Shown here: in pieces, positions 33,310 through 44,020 of the stretch
How the letters are laid out: the number at the start of each line of letters is the position of its first letter
How positions within the stretch are numbered: position 1 is the first letter of the stretch
NCBI GenBank assembly: GCA_020744425.1
Contig: JAGMUV010000002.1
Span: 1,594,501-1,658,500 of the forward strand
Length of the DNA: 64,000 nt
Source: Dactylonectria macrodidyma
Taxonomy: Eukaryota; Ascomycota; Sordariomycetes; Hypocreales; Nectriaceae
Direction: 5' to 3'
Notes under the pieces: model-generated
The model's input: the letters and a program-made list of their open reading frames with translations, nothing else
The model's database searches: none
Told to the model about the DNA's origin: nothing
Translations under genes and position numbers: made by a program

Positions 33310-35900
33310 TGTCTGGATGCGTGTGTCTTGCAAGCCTGCGAGATTACATGGCAGCCCCATGTGGGTACAGACGTTGGTGCCGACGACTATGTATGGATGC
33401 GGCCGTCGATATGACCGTCGATGTGACTGCAGATGTGATGATAGATGTGACCGTCGCCGCGACCACGAGCTGACAAGGTGGTGTGGAATGCAGAATGTGC
33501 ATTGTATGGCGCAATGTCGCCGGACTGGCCCCCAAGCCAAAGGACACACCCAAGGAGAAGAGAAGCCGTGCAGCAAGCCTCACGCGTGGAGCCTCACACA
33601 TGAAGCCTCATGCATGAAGCCTCACACATACTGTGACAGACACATGCGGGCGGCATATAGACCTAGGCGACGGACACCAGCATGGGCACTGCCGCTGCTC
33701 TGCTCCACAACGGGCCAACGCCCAACAGCAACGTCAGACTCCTCCTTTGGCTTCCCTTTGGTCTCCTTTAGGTCTCCCAGTTCAGCCAACGGCAACGGCC
33801 CGTGGACCAAGGAACCAAGGGACCAAGCCCGGCCGCGTCCAACACGGCCGCTAACAGGCCCTGGCAGCGATTGTGGCAGAGTCCATCCTCTGGGATATGT
33901 CCAACTAGCTTCTCGGGTGGCGCGGCACGAGGCGGAAGCCAAAACAAGCTCTCCAAACGTTGTATCCATGGCAGACAGAGCACATGGTGGAGTTGCGGAG
34001 GGCGTGCGGAGGGCACAGAGAAGAGGGCACAATGCGGCGGGCAGAGCGTAGAGTGCGAAACAGGTGACAGAGAAATGGTGGCTCTGTAACGAGTAACAAG
34101 CAACTGGGCATCCCGGCAATGTCCGGGCGCGTAAACTCGTCTTCCCGCTGGACGGTGACTTCTAGCCTGGTGCACTCTCTCGAGCAATCGGAAGCCAGGA
34201 CTCGCGCTCAGGGCGTTCATTGGTTGCACATCCTTGTGACTCCATCGACCCATCGAGTCCGTCTTGAGACATCCAAAGTTGCTTTGCTTGTCCATGACTC
34301 GACTGCGACGAATGCAATTGTAGGAAAAGAAAATCCCTGGCACGGGACCGAAAAGAGACGGGTATGGGCCGTCATGGAGAGCATGCGGGCCGACTGCTAG
34401 CGGTGCCCTTCATCATCCCCTGTTCTCCAAGCTCACTGGAGCGGACGAGGATCAAGTGACTCTGGACACATGCGAGTGGATTGGAGGGATACAAGTGAAA
34501 TACCGCACATGGGAGGCAGAACCGAATGGGGGATACAGATATGAAGAGACGTGTATATCTTACCTGTCAACAGGACCGTCCAGGTCGGCGATTCGTCCAG
34601 GTCCGCGAAGGGCCCCGAGCTGTAATAATGACAGAAATCCATCAAGCCATGGCATTCGTGCGTTGAGTTGTACCAGGTTGCCCAGGCACGCCCACATTCG
34701 AAAAGAGAGGATGGGTGTCTTGACAAATGCAGAAGGTCCAGCTCCAGAAAGGAACTTGTCGTCCTTGTCCTTGTCATAGTCTGTCACAACTCCCTTTTCA
34801 TCAAAGGGCGTGGTTCTAGGAGGCGGGGAGGAAGCCATCACTAGGGTCATGGTCATAAATCGAATCGACCCGACTAGAAGCATGCCCAGCTGAATCACTC
34901 CAAGGAAGAATCCTCGAATCGACGACCGGCGGCCGCCCTCGACTTCCAACTTGGCGTCGGAGAGCTGAATGCTAGCCAATGTAGTGCTTTCACGCTTCGC
35001 CTTCTTCTCCTGCAGGACCCTTGCTGCGATGCAAATACCCTCGTATAGAAGCCAGGGCTGCGAAGCTTTATTGGATATGACATTGCCAATGATGAGTTCG
35101 GAAAAGATCTGTTCGACGAGGGTTGTGAGACAAGGGTTCTCGAGGTCCTCAGTGGGCAGGAGGATCGCTAGAACGCCTTGGACGAGCAGCTGACGATAGA
35201 GCGCCTCATTCTCCCGCTGATCAGATGTCGCGAGCGGGTCATCTGGGCGAGGCACCGGCGCGAGCTGCGGAAGGGGGCACAAGGCGTGATAGACTTCTCG
35301 GGGGTCTGCGTCTATCGGCGGACGCGCCATGGCACGGTGAGCAGTCCGGTAGGCTTGGAATGGTCAGACGATGTCTCGGACTTCTCAGGCGTGGCACCCA
35401 CCAGTGATGTGCCTGTCCAGCAAATCAGGTATCTCGTCCAGGAGCAAGCTCTCTACGTCGATCTTCCGGAAGCGTTGCTCCAAGGCCCGCGAGCAGTGGG
35501 CGATGATATGGATGATCTCTGCCACAAAGTTTTCGTCTGTCGTGATCTTGCTGTACCAACTCTGTACAAACTCCCGTAAGATAATGGCCAGGAAGGCGTA
35601 AAGCTGGAGGTCCATGTCGTTCCGACTCGTCAGGGGGGGGAGAAGCTCGTCAATGGGAACCTGAGTATCCCGCCCTTTGTCTGCAAGCTGCTGGGGGCAT
35701 AGCGTGCGGCGGATGAGAAGAGACGTGGCCCGGTCCGAGAGAGGGTCCGTTGCTACGGGGCGGTTAGATCGGCGCCCGGCAGCGGGAGGCGGCGCATCGG
35801 GATCGGGAGAGGCCGTCTTGGGACGTGGGACCGGCGTCCGAGTGGGAGGGCCGGTGGAGGCGGCCGCGGCAGCGACTGCGGCAGCGGGAGCGGCGGTCAT
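32435..35900 (-). CDS. PXA-domain protein with a very long intron
   Basis: PXA domains occur in sorting-nexin-like proteins linked to endosomal membranes; this protein has a PXA domain but I see no PX or RGS domain. Exons are 35900-35402, 35353-34564 and 32855-32435, giving 569 residues. The N-terminal 60 residues are Ala/Pro-rich. PXA covers about residues 55-270, including the block VDPREVYH-like DADPREVYHALCPLPQL and the segment PTEDLENPCLTTLVEQIFSE. A hydrophobic stretch follows (GVIQLGMLLVGSIRFMTMTL). Exon 2 ends GPVDR and exon 3 opens with LLSHQVQSLLSPEHLP, rejoining a contiguous family block, so intron 2 spans 32856-34563 (1708 nt; gtaaga donor, ggcag acceptor). Intron 1 is 48 nt. I use the ATG at 35900, the first true ATG in frame. 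An alternative is that exon 3 belongs to a separate or dead gene. Confidence 0.82.
33279..33312. repeat. GT/CA microsatellite
   Basis: An almost pure GT dinucleotide run, with one interruption, lies inside the long PXA intron. Confidence 0.95.
33405..33452. repeat. 12-bp degenerate tandem array, four copies
   Basis: Four consecutive 12-mers follow the pattern GTCGATRTGACC. The outer copies are closest to it, and the third and fourth have diverged. Each unit contains GATRTGA. Confidence 0.85.
33576..33631. repeat. 14-bp tandem array, four copies
   Basis: Four 14-bp units share AGCCTCA followed by a variable CGCGTGG, CACATGA, TGCATGA or CACATAC half. It lies inside the long PXA intron and is a minisatellite-like array, without the spacers a CRISPR would need. 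Confidence 0.9.
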
Positions 35901-36440
35901 GACCGGCAAGTCAGACGGAGCTGCGTGACCATGGCCTGGTATTGGCGTCGGGGTTTGGTGTTAGGGAATGGGCGACGTTGCGAAGAAGTCGTCTCCAATA
36001 TGTAGATCGCGATGGATGGTGGAGGAGTTGAAGTTGATATTGGGCCGCAGACCAGCTGTATGCCGTCGTGTCAAGCTTCTAGCTCCCAGCAGCGGGTTGA
36101 CCCGCCTGAACCGTGCACTGCAGGCTCCCCGCACGTGCATTAGTCTACAAACCCAGTGCATCGTCCTTGATGAGGCGTTGAAGGTTGCAGCTCGCACGAA
36201 TTGTGCAAGATGAATTGAAAATACATGTTCAAAAGAGAACAATAACACACGTAGGCAAACTCTGAAGAGATGGAAGTTTTTCTTGGCCCTGCAGATGCAA
36301 GACGTGACGGTCTAGTAGGAATTGTCGAAGGTTATACAAGGATTCTGTACAGTATGGCTTACAACCCTCCACCCATTTTATCATCTACACTTTACACTCA
36401 AGGATCTTTCGTGGTTGTTTCGTATCTAGAAGGTCGATCA
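35901..36440. promoter_or_regulatory. Intergenic, promoter of the PXA gene
   Basis: These 540 nt lie between the Mss51 stop and the PXA start; both genes are on the minus strand. It must hold the Mss51 3' end and the PXA promoter. No other gene is visible; the plus-strand open frame 36270-36617 is antisense to the Mss51 tail. Confidence 0.5.
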
Positions 36441-38024
36441 TTAGCTTATAGTCCTTGGAGATTCATGTATGCGGAGACTGTACCTCTTGCCTCGGAACGC
36501 CCATACACCCCAGTTACCCGCACTGACATCCTGGGGATCCAGGTCGTTCAGGTCCCATCTGAGGCTTCTGAATTTGTTCTCACCGGGCTGAAGGAGAATA
36601 TCAAACTCGCCCTTTGACTTGTTCTTGACCCATTCAACATCCCGCTCCATGTCAAATTGCGTGTATCCGGTGCTGATGATGGGCACCTTGGTCTCCAGCA
36701 GCAAGGGGAGGGTCTCCTCCCACTCGTGACTACTAGCAGGGTGGCCTAGCCCAGGGTGGAACAGAACAAAGCAGTCAAAGTAAGGATCGTATGGCGCAAA
36801 GTGACCAGTTTTGTGCAGTGTATGGTAGTAGTCCACAATCGTGCTTATCTTCATCTTATACCAGACTCGATCTTCCACCACGGCTCCGAAAGGGTTTGAA
36901 GGAGTTCTCTCTGGCAGCGGGAACTCATCATCTCGGTTGGCCATGCTTTCAGGACCAACAAAGATCAAATGCAGCCGGGATTCAGGGAACATGTGCGCCA
37001 GTTGGACCCAGGCAGGTCGTGGTAAAGAGGACTCAGCGCGGGCACCCAGGATAAATAGTCTCACAGGGGGGGCCTCGGGTCGAAGTTGTTTGATATCAGT
37101 GCCCAGACCGGACTTGGCAGGATGAAGGTTGTATCGTAGAGCTGTTATGCCCCCAGTTAGCATGGTTAAGGAATCCAAGGCCCACCCCCTTTGATCCTAC
37201 TCACCACTGAAACTCTTCAATCCCTCCATCGTCAGTCGCTCGCCATCCTTGATGCTGTAAGGACTGAGCTCATGGAGTACACTGCCGACAGTAATAGGGT
37301 ATGTCAAGAGACGGGTGATTTGCCTCATCGACCGATCCGAGTCAACAGCATCAAACTCTCGTGTGTACATGAAGGTATCCCAATTCGTCATGTTGATGGG
37401 AGCCTCAACCATCTGGAGATCCGGAAGGTTGGCCTCGTGAAAAACGCGCCCAGATCGGAGATCGTGGTCGTCCTCATTGATCTGCCGAAGCGTATCGCAA
37501 ATCTCTAGATGCTTCTCGTAGTCATCCATCCAGTGTTCCTCGCAACAATACACAGGAAGTCCACAGTCGGGGCATTCAAAGTCGACATGCGCGGGGGTTT
37601 GTGTTCCGGACACCGACTCAGGTTCTTCAGCCTTTTGCGCGACCGTAGGAAGCTTCGTCGGTTGGTGGTCAGGATGCGGGCAGTAGGCATGCTGTTTCAT
37701 GAAGGCGGCTCGGCGCCGAAACTCGGGAACAGGTGATTTCGAAAACGGGTGGAACAAGTCATCCTGGCTTAATCGTACTGACGTGGCGGGAGCATTTGAT
37801 TTGGCCGTTGCCTCCGATTTAGTTGTTGCAGTAGTAGAGAATTCCCTCGTCTCGGGTGTCGTTCGCTTGTGCTCCTTGGGAACGGTCCCGTGGAAGCTGC
37901 GGAGGTGATGGGCTGATAATCTGATCAGAGGCTTCGCATGTGCTCCGGTAACCAATTGTCTCCGAGCGGACGAGGAACAGCGCCCGCATAGGCTTGAAGC
38001 CACACGACGAAGAGTCGGCTCCAT
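36441..38024 (-). CDS. mss51: Mss51, mitochondrial COX1 translational regulator
   Basis: Mss51 activates COX1 mRNA translation and binds newly made Cox1 in mitochondria. Exons are 38024-37205 and 37141-36441, with a 63-nt phase-1 intron, giving 506 residues. The first 50 residues are rich in Arg, Ser and Ala and lack acidic residues apart from position 2, as expected of a mitochondrial presequence. A CP-type motif (C115-P116), comparable to the haem-regulatory CPX motif of yeast Mss51, precedes a MYND-like zinc finger with C151, C154, C160, C161, H164, H172 and C176. The C-terminal half is the Mss51 C-terminal domain, with FILGARAESSLPRPAWVQLA and GNWGVWAFRGKRY near the end. The start is the ATG before the presequence; in-frame upstream codons lack an ATG. 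It is head to head with Rse1. Confidence 0.93.
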
Positions 38025-38291
38025 TTTGTCAGTCAAATCGGGGTTGACACTTTCGACTGATCGTCTTAGAATCCTCTTCCAAATTATTGTGGTGTTGCGC
38101 AGGTGGGATATTTCGAGGAGCTCGGGCCACAATGCGGGTGCGCCGCAATATCATTCCTCCGATGCGCGCCAAACTTTGGAAAGTCAAAGCTCTCGCAGTT
38201 TTGGAGTTTCCAAACTTCAGCTTCGACGCGACTCAATCGGACAACCAAAGCCCTTGACGCCGCGCGGGCTCGACTGCGCCTAGCCGCAAAC
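38025..38291. promoter_or_regulatory. 267-bp divergent promoter, Mss51 and Rse1
   Basis: This compact interval between two divergent start codons must contain both core promoters and leaders. I see no clear TATA box; CAAA- and GC-rich short motifs occur near 38150-38270. Co-regulation is possible but not shown by the sequence. Confidence 0.6.
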
Positions 38292-41200
38292 ATGGCGACC
38301 ACGTCGAACATGTTCCTTTACTCGTTGACGATCCAGCCACCAACCAACGTCGTCCATGCGGTGCTGGGTCAGTTCGCCGGAACCAAGGAGCAGCTCATCA
38401 TCACCGCTGCTGGTTCTCAGCTGACACTGCTGCGGCCTGATCCATCCCAGGGAAAAGTCATTACCCTCCTTTCCCACGATGTTTTTGGAATCATCCGCTC
38501 CTTGGCCTGTTTTCGCCTCGCCGGAAGCAACAAGGGTAAGTTCGTCCAAACCATTCTCTAGAGTGTCACTTAGTGATATTCGAAGGCGACACTACAGATG
38601 AGGTGCACGCGGCACAATCGAACGCAAGACACGATCACGTAAAAAATGGCTGCTAACTTGCGTATCAGACTATCTGATCTTGGCAACTGACTCTGGTCGG
38701 ATCACCATTATTGAATATCTCCCCGCCCAAAACCGATTCTCACGATTGCACTTAGAGACCTTTGGCAAATCTGGTGTTCGACGAGTGATCCCAGGCGAAT
38801 ACCTCGCCTGTGACCCCAAGGGCCGAGCATGCCTCATCGCCTCAATGGAGAAGAACAAGCTTGTTTATGTCCTCAACCGAAATTCTCAGGCGGAGTTGAC
38901 AATCTCTTCACCGCTAGAAGCCCACAAGCCTGGTGTCCTTGTGATTTCCATGGTTGCACTGGACGTGGGATATGCCAATCCTGTCTTCGCAGCTCTGGAG
39001 ATTGATTATACTGAAGTTGATCAAGACTCTACTGGACAAGCTATGGAGGAGCTGGAGACTCAGTTGGTTTACTATGAGCTGGACCTGGGTCTCAACCACG
39101 TGGTCCGCAAGTGGTCGGAACCCGTCGACTCCACGGCCTCACTTCTTTTTCAGGTTCCTGGTGGCAATGATGGCCCGAGTGGTGTTCTGGTTTGCGGCGA
39201 GGAAAGTATCACCTACCGTCACTCAAACCAAGAGGCATTCCGCGTCCCCGTCCCCCGTCGACGTGGCGCAACTGAAGATCCTTCTCGGAAGCGCACAATT
39301 GTGGCTGGAGTAATGCACAAGCTCAAAGGCAGCACTGGTGCCTTCTTCTTCCTCCTGCAGTCTGAGGATGGTGACCTCTTCAAGCTCACCATCGACATGG
39401 TTGAAGACGAAGATGGAAACCCAACAGGCGAAGTGAGGAGGCTCAAGATTAAGTATTTTGACACCACCCCTGTGGCTTCCAACCTGTGCATCCTGAAGAG
39501 CGGTTTCCTATATGTTGCCAGCCAGTTTGGCAACTATTCCTTCTATCAGTTTGAGAAGCTTGGAGATGACGACGAGGAACTAGAATTCTTGAGTGATGAT
39601 TTCCCGGCGGATCCAAAAGCATCATATGACCCGGTTTATTTCCACCCCAGGCCAACTGAAAACTTGGCCTTGGTTGAAAGCATACCTGCCATGAACCCTC
39701 TCATTGACTGCAAGGTTGCCAACTTGACTGGCGAGGATGCTCCTCAGATCTACACCATCTGTGGAAACGGCGCGCGCAGCACATTCAGAACCCTCAAGCA
39801 TGGCTTGGAAGTTAACGAGATCGTGGCATCAGAGCTCCCCGGAATTCCATCTGCAGTGTGGACACTCAAGTTGAACCGGAATGAGCAATACGATGCCTAC
39901 ATCGTCCTCTCATTCACCAACGGTACTCTTGTGCTTAGCATTGGTGAAACCGTGGAAGAAGTGAGTGACTCGGGATTCCTCACCAGCGTTCCCACATTGG
40001 CTGCACAGCTGCTTGGCGAGGACGGTCTGATCCAGGTTCACCCCAAAGGCATCAGACACATTCGCAATGGTCATGTGAACGAGTGGGCAGCCCCACAGCA
40101 TAGGTCCATCGTGGCTGCAACTGCCAATGCCCATCAAGTGGCGGTTGCGCTCAGCTCTGGTGAGATTGTCTACTTTGAGATGGATGGTGACGGCTCTTTG
40201 GCCGAATATGACGAGAAGAAGGAGATGTTCGGCACCGTCACTTGTTTGAGCCTGGGTGACATCCCTGAAGGTCGATTGCGAAGCTCGTTTCTTGCCGTTG
40301 GCTGTGACGACTGCACGGTCCGCATGCTTAGTCTAGATCCGGACTCGACTTTGGAAAACAAGTCGGTGCAAGCATTGACAGCGGCGCCCACATCCTTGGC
40401 AATCATCGCCATGGAGGACTCCTCATCCGGTGGCTCTACACTTTACCTTCATATCGGTCTTCATTCCGGCGTCTATCTTCGAACTGTTTTGGACGAAGTG
40501 ACCGGTGAGCTTACCGATACTCGCCAAAAATTCCTTGGCCCCAAGGAAGTGAGGTTATTCCAGGTCACTGTTCAGGGACAAACGTGTGTCCTTGGCTTGA
40601 GCTCGAGGCCTTGGCTAGGATACGCTGATCCTATCACTAAAGGCTTCGTCGTGACGCCACTCAGTTACGTGGATCTTGAATGGGGCTGGAACTTTAGCAG
40701 TGAGCAATGTGAAGAAGGCGTGGTTGGCATCCAAGGTCAATCATTGAGGTACGTTTACACTTTGCTTTCGCATTCCTGGTTTTTGCTCCTGATGAGAAAC
40801 GGATCCTATGCCTTCGGGTCATGAGGCCTTACGCTTTTTTTTTTCCAATTGTTCCTACTGAAAGCAACCCTTTTTATCCAATTGCCTGAGAATCTCTTCT
40901 GGCCAGCGAGAAGCTAATGTATATTTGGATCATAGGATTTTCAACATCGATCGACTTGGAGACAACTTAATCCAAAAGTCAATTCCATTGACCTACACGC
41001 CGAAGAAGTTCGTGAAGCATCCCGACCAACCTTTATTCTACACTGTCGAATCAGACAACCACACACTGCCTCCCGATCTTCGGGCCCAATTGCTCGCTGA
41101 CCCAAGCGTGGTGAACGGCGATTCCACAGTTCTTCCGCCGGAAGAATTCGGCCACCCCAGGGGCAATCGCCGCTGGGCATCTTGCATCAACGTCATCGAT

Positions 41201-42301
41201 CCTGTCTCCGAAGAGCCCCAGGTCATTCAGACAATTGACTTAGACAATAACGAAGCAGCTGTCAGCGCGGCCATTGTATCCTTTGCCAGCCAGGACAACG
41301 AGCACTTCCTGGTTGTTGGAACTGGCAAGGACATGGTCGTCAACCCTCGAAGTTTTTCAGAGGGATACCTACATATTTATCGCTTCCAAGAGAACGGCAG
41401 GGAAATCGAGTTCATCCACAAGACCAAGATTGAGGAACCACCTCTAGCTCTACTCCCATTCCAGGGTAAACTTCTCACTGCTGTTGGCAAAACCTTACGA
41501 ATATACGATCTCGGTATGAGGCAAATGCTGAGGAAGGCACAAGCAGAAGTTGCAGCCCAGCAAATTGTGTCCCTAAACACACAGGGCAGCCGTATCGTAG
41601 TTGGCGATGTCCAACAAGGAATCACCTTTGTTGCCTACAAGGCGGCCAGCAACAAACTCATCCCCTTCGCAGATGACACGATTGCGAGATGGACAACCTG
41701 CTCTACTATGGTGGACTATGAATCAGTTGCTGGAGGTGACAAGTTTGGCAACATGTTTCTCGTCCGCTGCCCAGAAAAGGCCAGCGAAGAAGCGGACGAG
41801 GAGCAAGCCGGTTTGCACCTTCTCAATTCGCGAGATTATCTCCATGGAACTCCACATAGAGTGAGCCTCATGTGCCACTTCTATACTCAAGATATTCCGA
41901 CGAGCATTTCTAAAGCCAGCCTCGTGGTTGGAGGGCAGGATGTTCTGCTGTGGAGTGGTATCATGGGAACCATTGGAGTCTTTATCCCATTCCTTAGCCG
42001 CGAAGACGCCGATTTCTTCCAAAGCCTCGAACTACACCTCAGGACCGAGGATCCTCCCCTAGCAGGCCGAGACCACTTGATGTACCGTGGGTACTACGCA
42101 CCCGTCAAGGGGGTCATCGACGGCGACCTTTGCGAAAGATATCACTTGCTTTCAAATGATAAGAAGCAAATGATCGCAGGGGAGCTGGATCGCTCGGTCC
42201 GCGAGATCGAGAGGAAAATTTCTGTGAGTGCCAACCCTTTCCCTCTCTCGCGACCTGCTGCTGACAATCCATAGGATATTCGTACGCGATCTGCATTCTA
42301 G
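38292..42301 (+). CDS. rse1: Splicing factor SF3b subunit 3 (Rse1/SAP130)
   Basis: This is the large beta-propeller subunit of SF3b in the U2 snRNP, which helps recognise the branch site in the nucleus. Exons are 38292-38535, 38669-40748, 40936-42223 and 42275-42301, giving 1212 residues, close to the family length of about 1200. The N-terminus [20 protein letters not shown] and the block [14 protein letters not shown] are typical. The Mms1/CPSF-A-type propellers cover most of the chain, and the CPSF-A C-terminal block is in exon 3 ([20 protein letters not shown]). The last exon is only nine codons, DIRTRSAF plus stop, completing the conserved [13 protein letters not shown] end. Introns of 133, 187 and 51 nt all keep the frame. 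It converges on the LysM-type gene with 216 bp between stops. Confidence 0.97.
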
Positions 42302-42517
42302 TGATGGAGAGTTGGTAATATTGTAGTGCACAGTCCGAACTATTGTACAAAACCATCTTTGGTCGGGTGGTTAGCGGCGTTAAGATATTGGGTCAAAGAA
42401 GGCCCCGGGTTGAGCAAAGTGATCCAACAAATGGATGCGTGTGTCTGGCCCGCACGATTATATGAAGCATGAAATCTAATATCCATGTTAAAGCGTCCTA
42501 TTGTGAGGCTTTGAAAC

Positions 42518-43371
42518 TCACAACCCCCTCCAGAATGGCCCGCGAGCCTTGCGCTCCCTACTCAACCTGCCCCCTTTCCCTCGGTGGTCTGGAGGATTCT
42601 CCGCCTCCCACAATTCATCATCCATGTATTGTTCGACTGCGGCCCCAACGTCATAGCCGGCCTGCTCGAGGTATAGCACTGCTATGTCGTAGTCGGTGAC
42701 TTTACAGGAGATCATGAAGCGACGGATTTTGCCCTTTCTGAGTTCCTCCTCCTCGCCCTCGATGGGTCGTGGGGACAGACTAACGCCGCCTTTGTAATAC
42801 TCGCCAGGGATCAGGACGGTTCGCCTCCCAGCCAAGAGATGGTCGCTAGTAAGGTTGTTCGTCCGTCGGAAGACGGCTATGGGTACTCGATATCGAAGGG
42901 ATAAGGACGTGACGCTGTCGTGTTTGTGATCGATGAAATGCAGTATATCTTGCGCGGCAGCCTTTTCATCATCGGGGTCGGGAGCGGCTTTCCTGGCCTC
43001 TACGACATCTGTTGCTTGCGGGTCAGGTATGTATGGTGGAGGCGTATCCGACAAAGCCGCTGTCCTGGAAGTCGACGATGGCATCGAGGAATAGACCGGT
43101 GGGTCTCTGAGGCGCTGTGGCAGCGGGGATGGTGTTGATGATATTTGGCAGTACGGACAGTAATCAGCAAACCGTTTATTTCCCTACAACAGCATCAGAG
43201 CGAGGATTTACTACCAGCGTAGGGATCATTGCGACGACGAACCAGGATGCATTTGCCACAAATTATCCTAGCGCAACAGTTGAGCCGACGGTCTTGGGGC
43301 AAAGCATCCGCTACTTTCGTGTAAGGAGGAGTGGACGAGAGGACCGTCGTGCAGGTGCAGCAGGATTCCAT
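42518..43371 (-). CDS. RING-like zinc-binding, LysM and UBA-like protein
   Basis: This is a 264-residue intracellular-type protein without a signal peptide. Exons are 43371-43243 and 43183-42518, with a 59-nt phase-0 intron. The N-terminus has a cysteine pattern that could bind zinc in RING or zinc-ribbon style: C4-x2-C7, C33-x4-C38-x2-C41, C52-x2-C55. A LysM module covers about residues 122-170 (LSLRYRVPIAVFRRTNNL onward, ending RTVLIPGEYY). A UBA-like helical segment, DYDIAVLYLEQAGYDVGAAV, starts near residue 205. The tail is basic. Secreted chitin-binding LysM effectors have signal peptides and disulphide cysteines; this does not look like one. Function is unknown; the combination suggests a ubiquitin-linked adaptor, which is inference only. 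Confidence 0.85.
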
Positions 43372-44020
43372 GACCTTGTATATTCGCGACAGTGTTTTAT
43401 ATGAAGTTTTGGAGAGCTGAGAGGTTCGTTTGATCTAGGTATCCGTTCTGAGTATTGTTGGAGGATCGAGGCTGCCTTGAGATAGGTACGTTGTCAAGCG
43501 GGCGTTGAGTGTCCAATCACGTCATATGATGGAGGTGTTAGCGGCGGATGAGTGACGCCACTGAGCCCAACTCGTGATGCAAGCGGCGAGACAAACACAA
43601 GGGCAGAGTATTTGAGACACAGAGATATTAGAACACAGAATGAGTACAAGTGATTATCAACGTGACTTGATCCGATCATGATGGTTATTTTTTTTATAAA
43701 TATATTTTTCAGCCCGTCGTCGTTTCTATCTTTACCACGTATTCATACATGCGGAAAGAATCTCGAGCGACAGGGATGCGGAGAAGTGGGCTAGTACGGT
43801 GCTCCATGCACGACCTGAAAGTAAGTACCTGCTATTTTGCCTGCTGCATCTTAACCCTGTCACTTTCAGCCTTGTACAACACTTCTACATCCTCCTCAAC
43901 CTTCAACTCCGAGTCCGCAACAAGGAATTGATGCATTTTTCAGCGCTAAATCAGCTGTACTTTGATCCTCACAGCATTTAGCCACGAGGCGCCGCCCGTC
44001 ACACGCAGCAGCCGCCCATC
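43372..44020. promoter_or_regulatory. Divergent intergenic region, LysM-type and NSRP1-like genes
   Basis: These 649 nt separate two divergent start codons. A short AT-rich tract with T8 and TATA-like sequence lies at 43686-43712. No gene is visible. Confidence 0.5.

Larger units (their letters stand above)
32856..34563 (-). other. 1.7 kb intron of the PXA gene, repeat-rich
   Basis: The interval has consensus ends and preserves the frame (phase 2) between two conserved PXA-protein exons, but is more than ten times the normal intron length here. It contains a GT microsatellite (33279-33312), degenerate GGCTGCAGA-like repeats (about 33200-33243), a 12-bp tandem array (33405-33452) and a 14-bp array (33576-33631). 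A plus-strand open frame of 268 codons (33245-34051) crosses the repeats and looks non-coding. Confidence 0.7.

Noticed and set aside
33405..33631. Repeat arrays considered as a CRISPR
   Set aside because: Units are directly adjacent without unique spacers, and the host is a eukaryote with spliced genes.
33245..34051. 268-codon plus-strand open frame inside the long PXA intron
   Set aside because: It starts in the GT microsatellite region, includes the 12-bp and 14-bp arrays, and shows no domain; best explained as repeat-derived.
42518..43371. LysM protein as a secreted chitin-binding effector
   Set aside because: No signal peptide, a single LysM, and zinc-finger-like cysteines at the N-terminus; an intracellular role is more likely.
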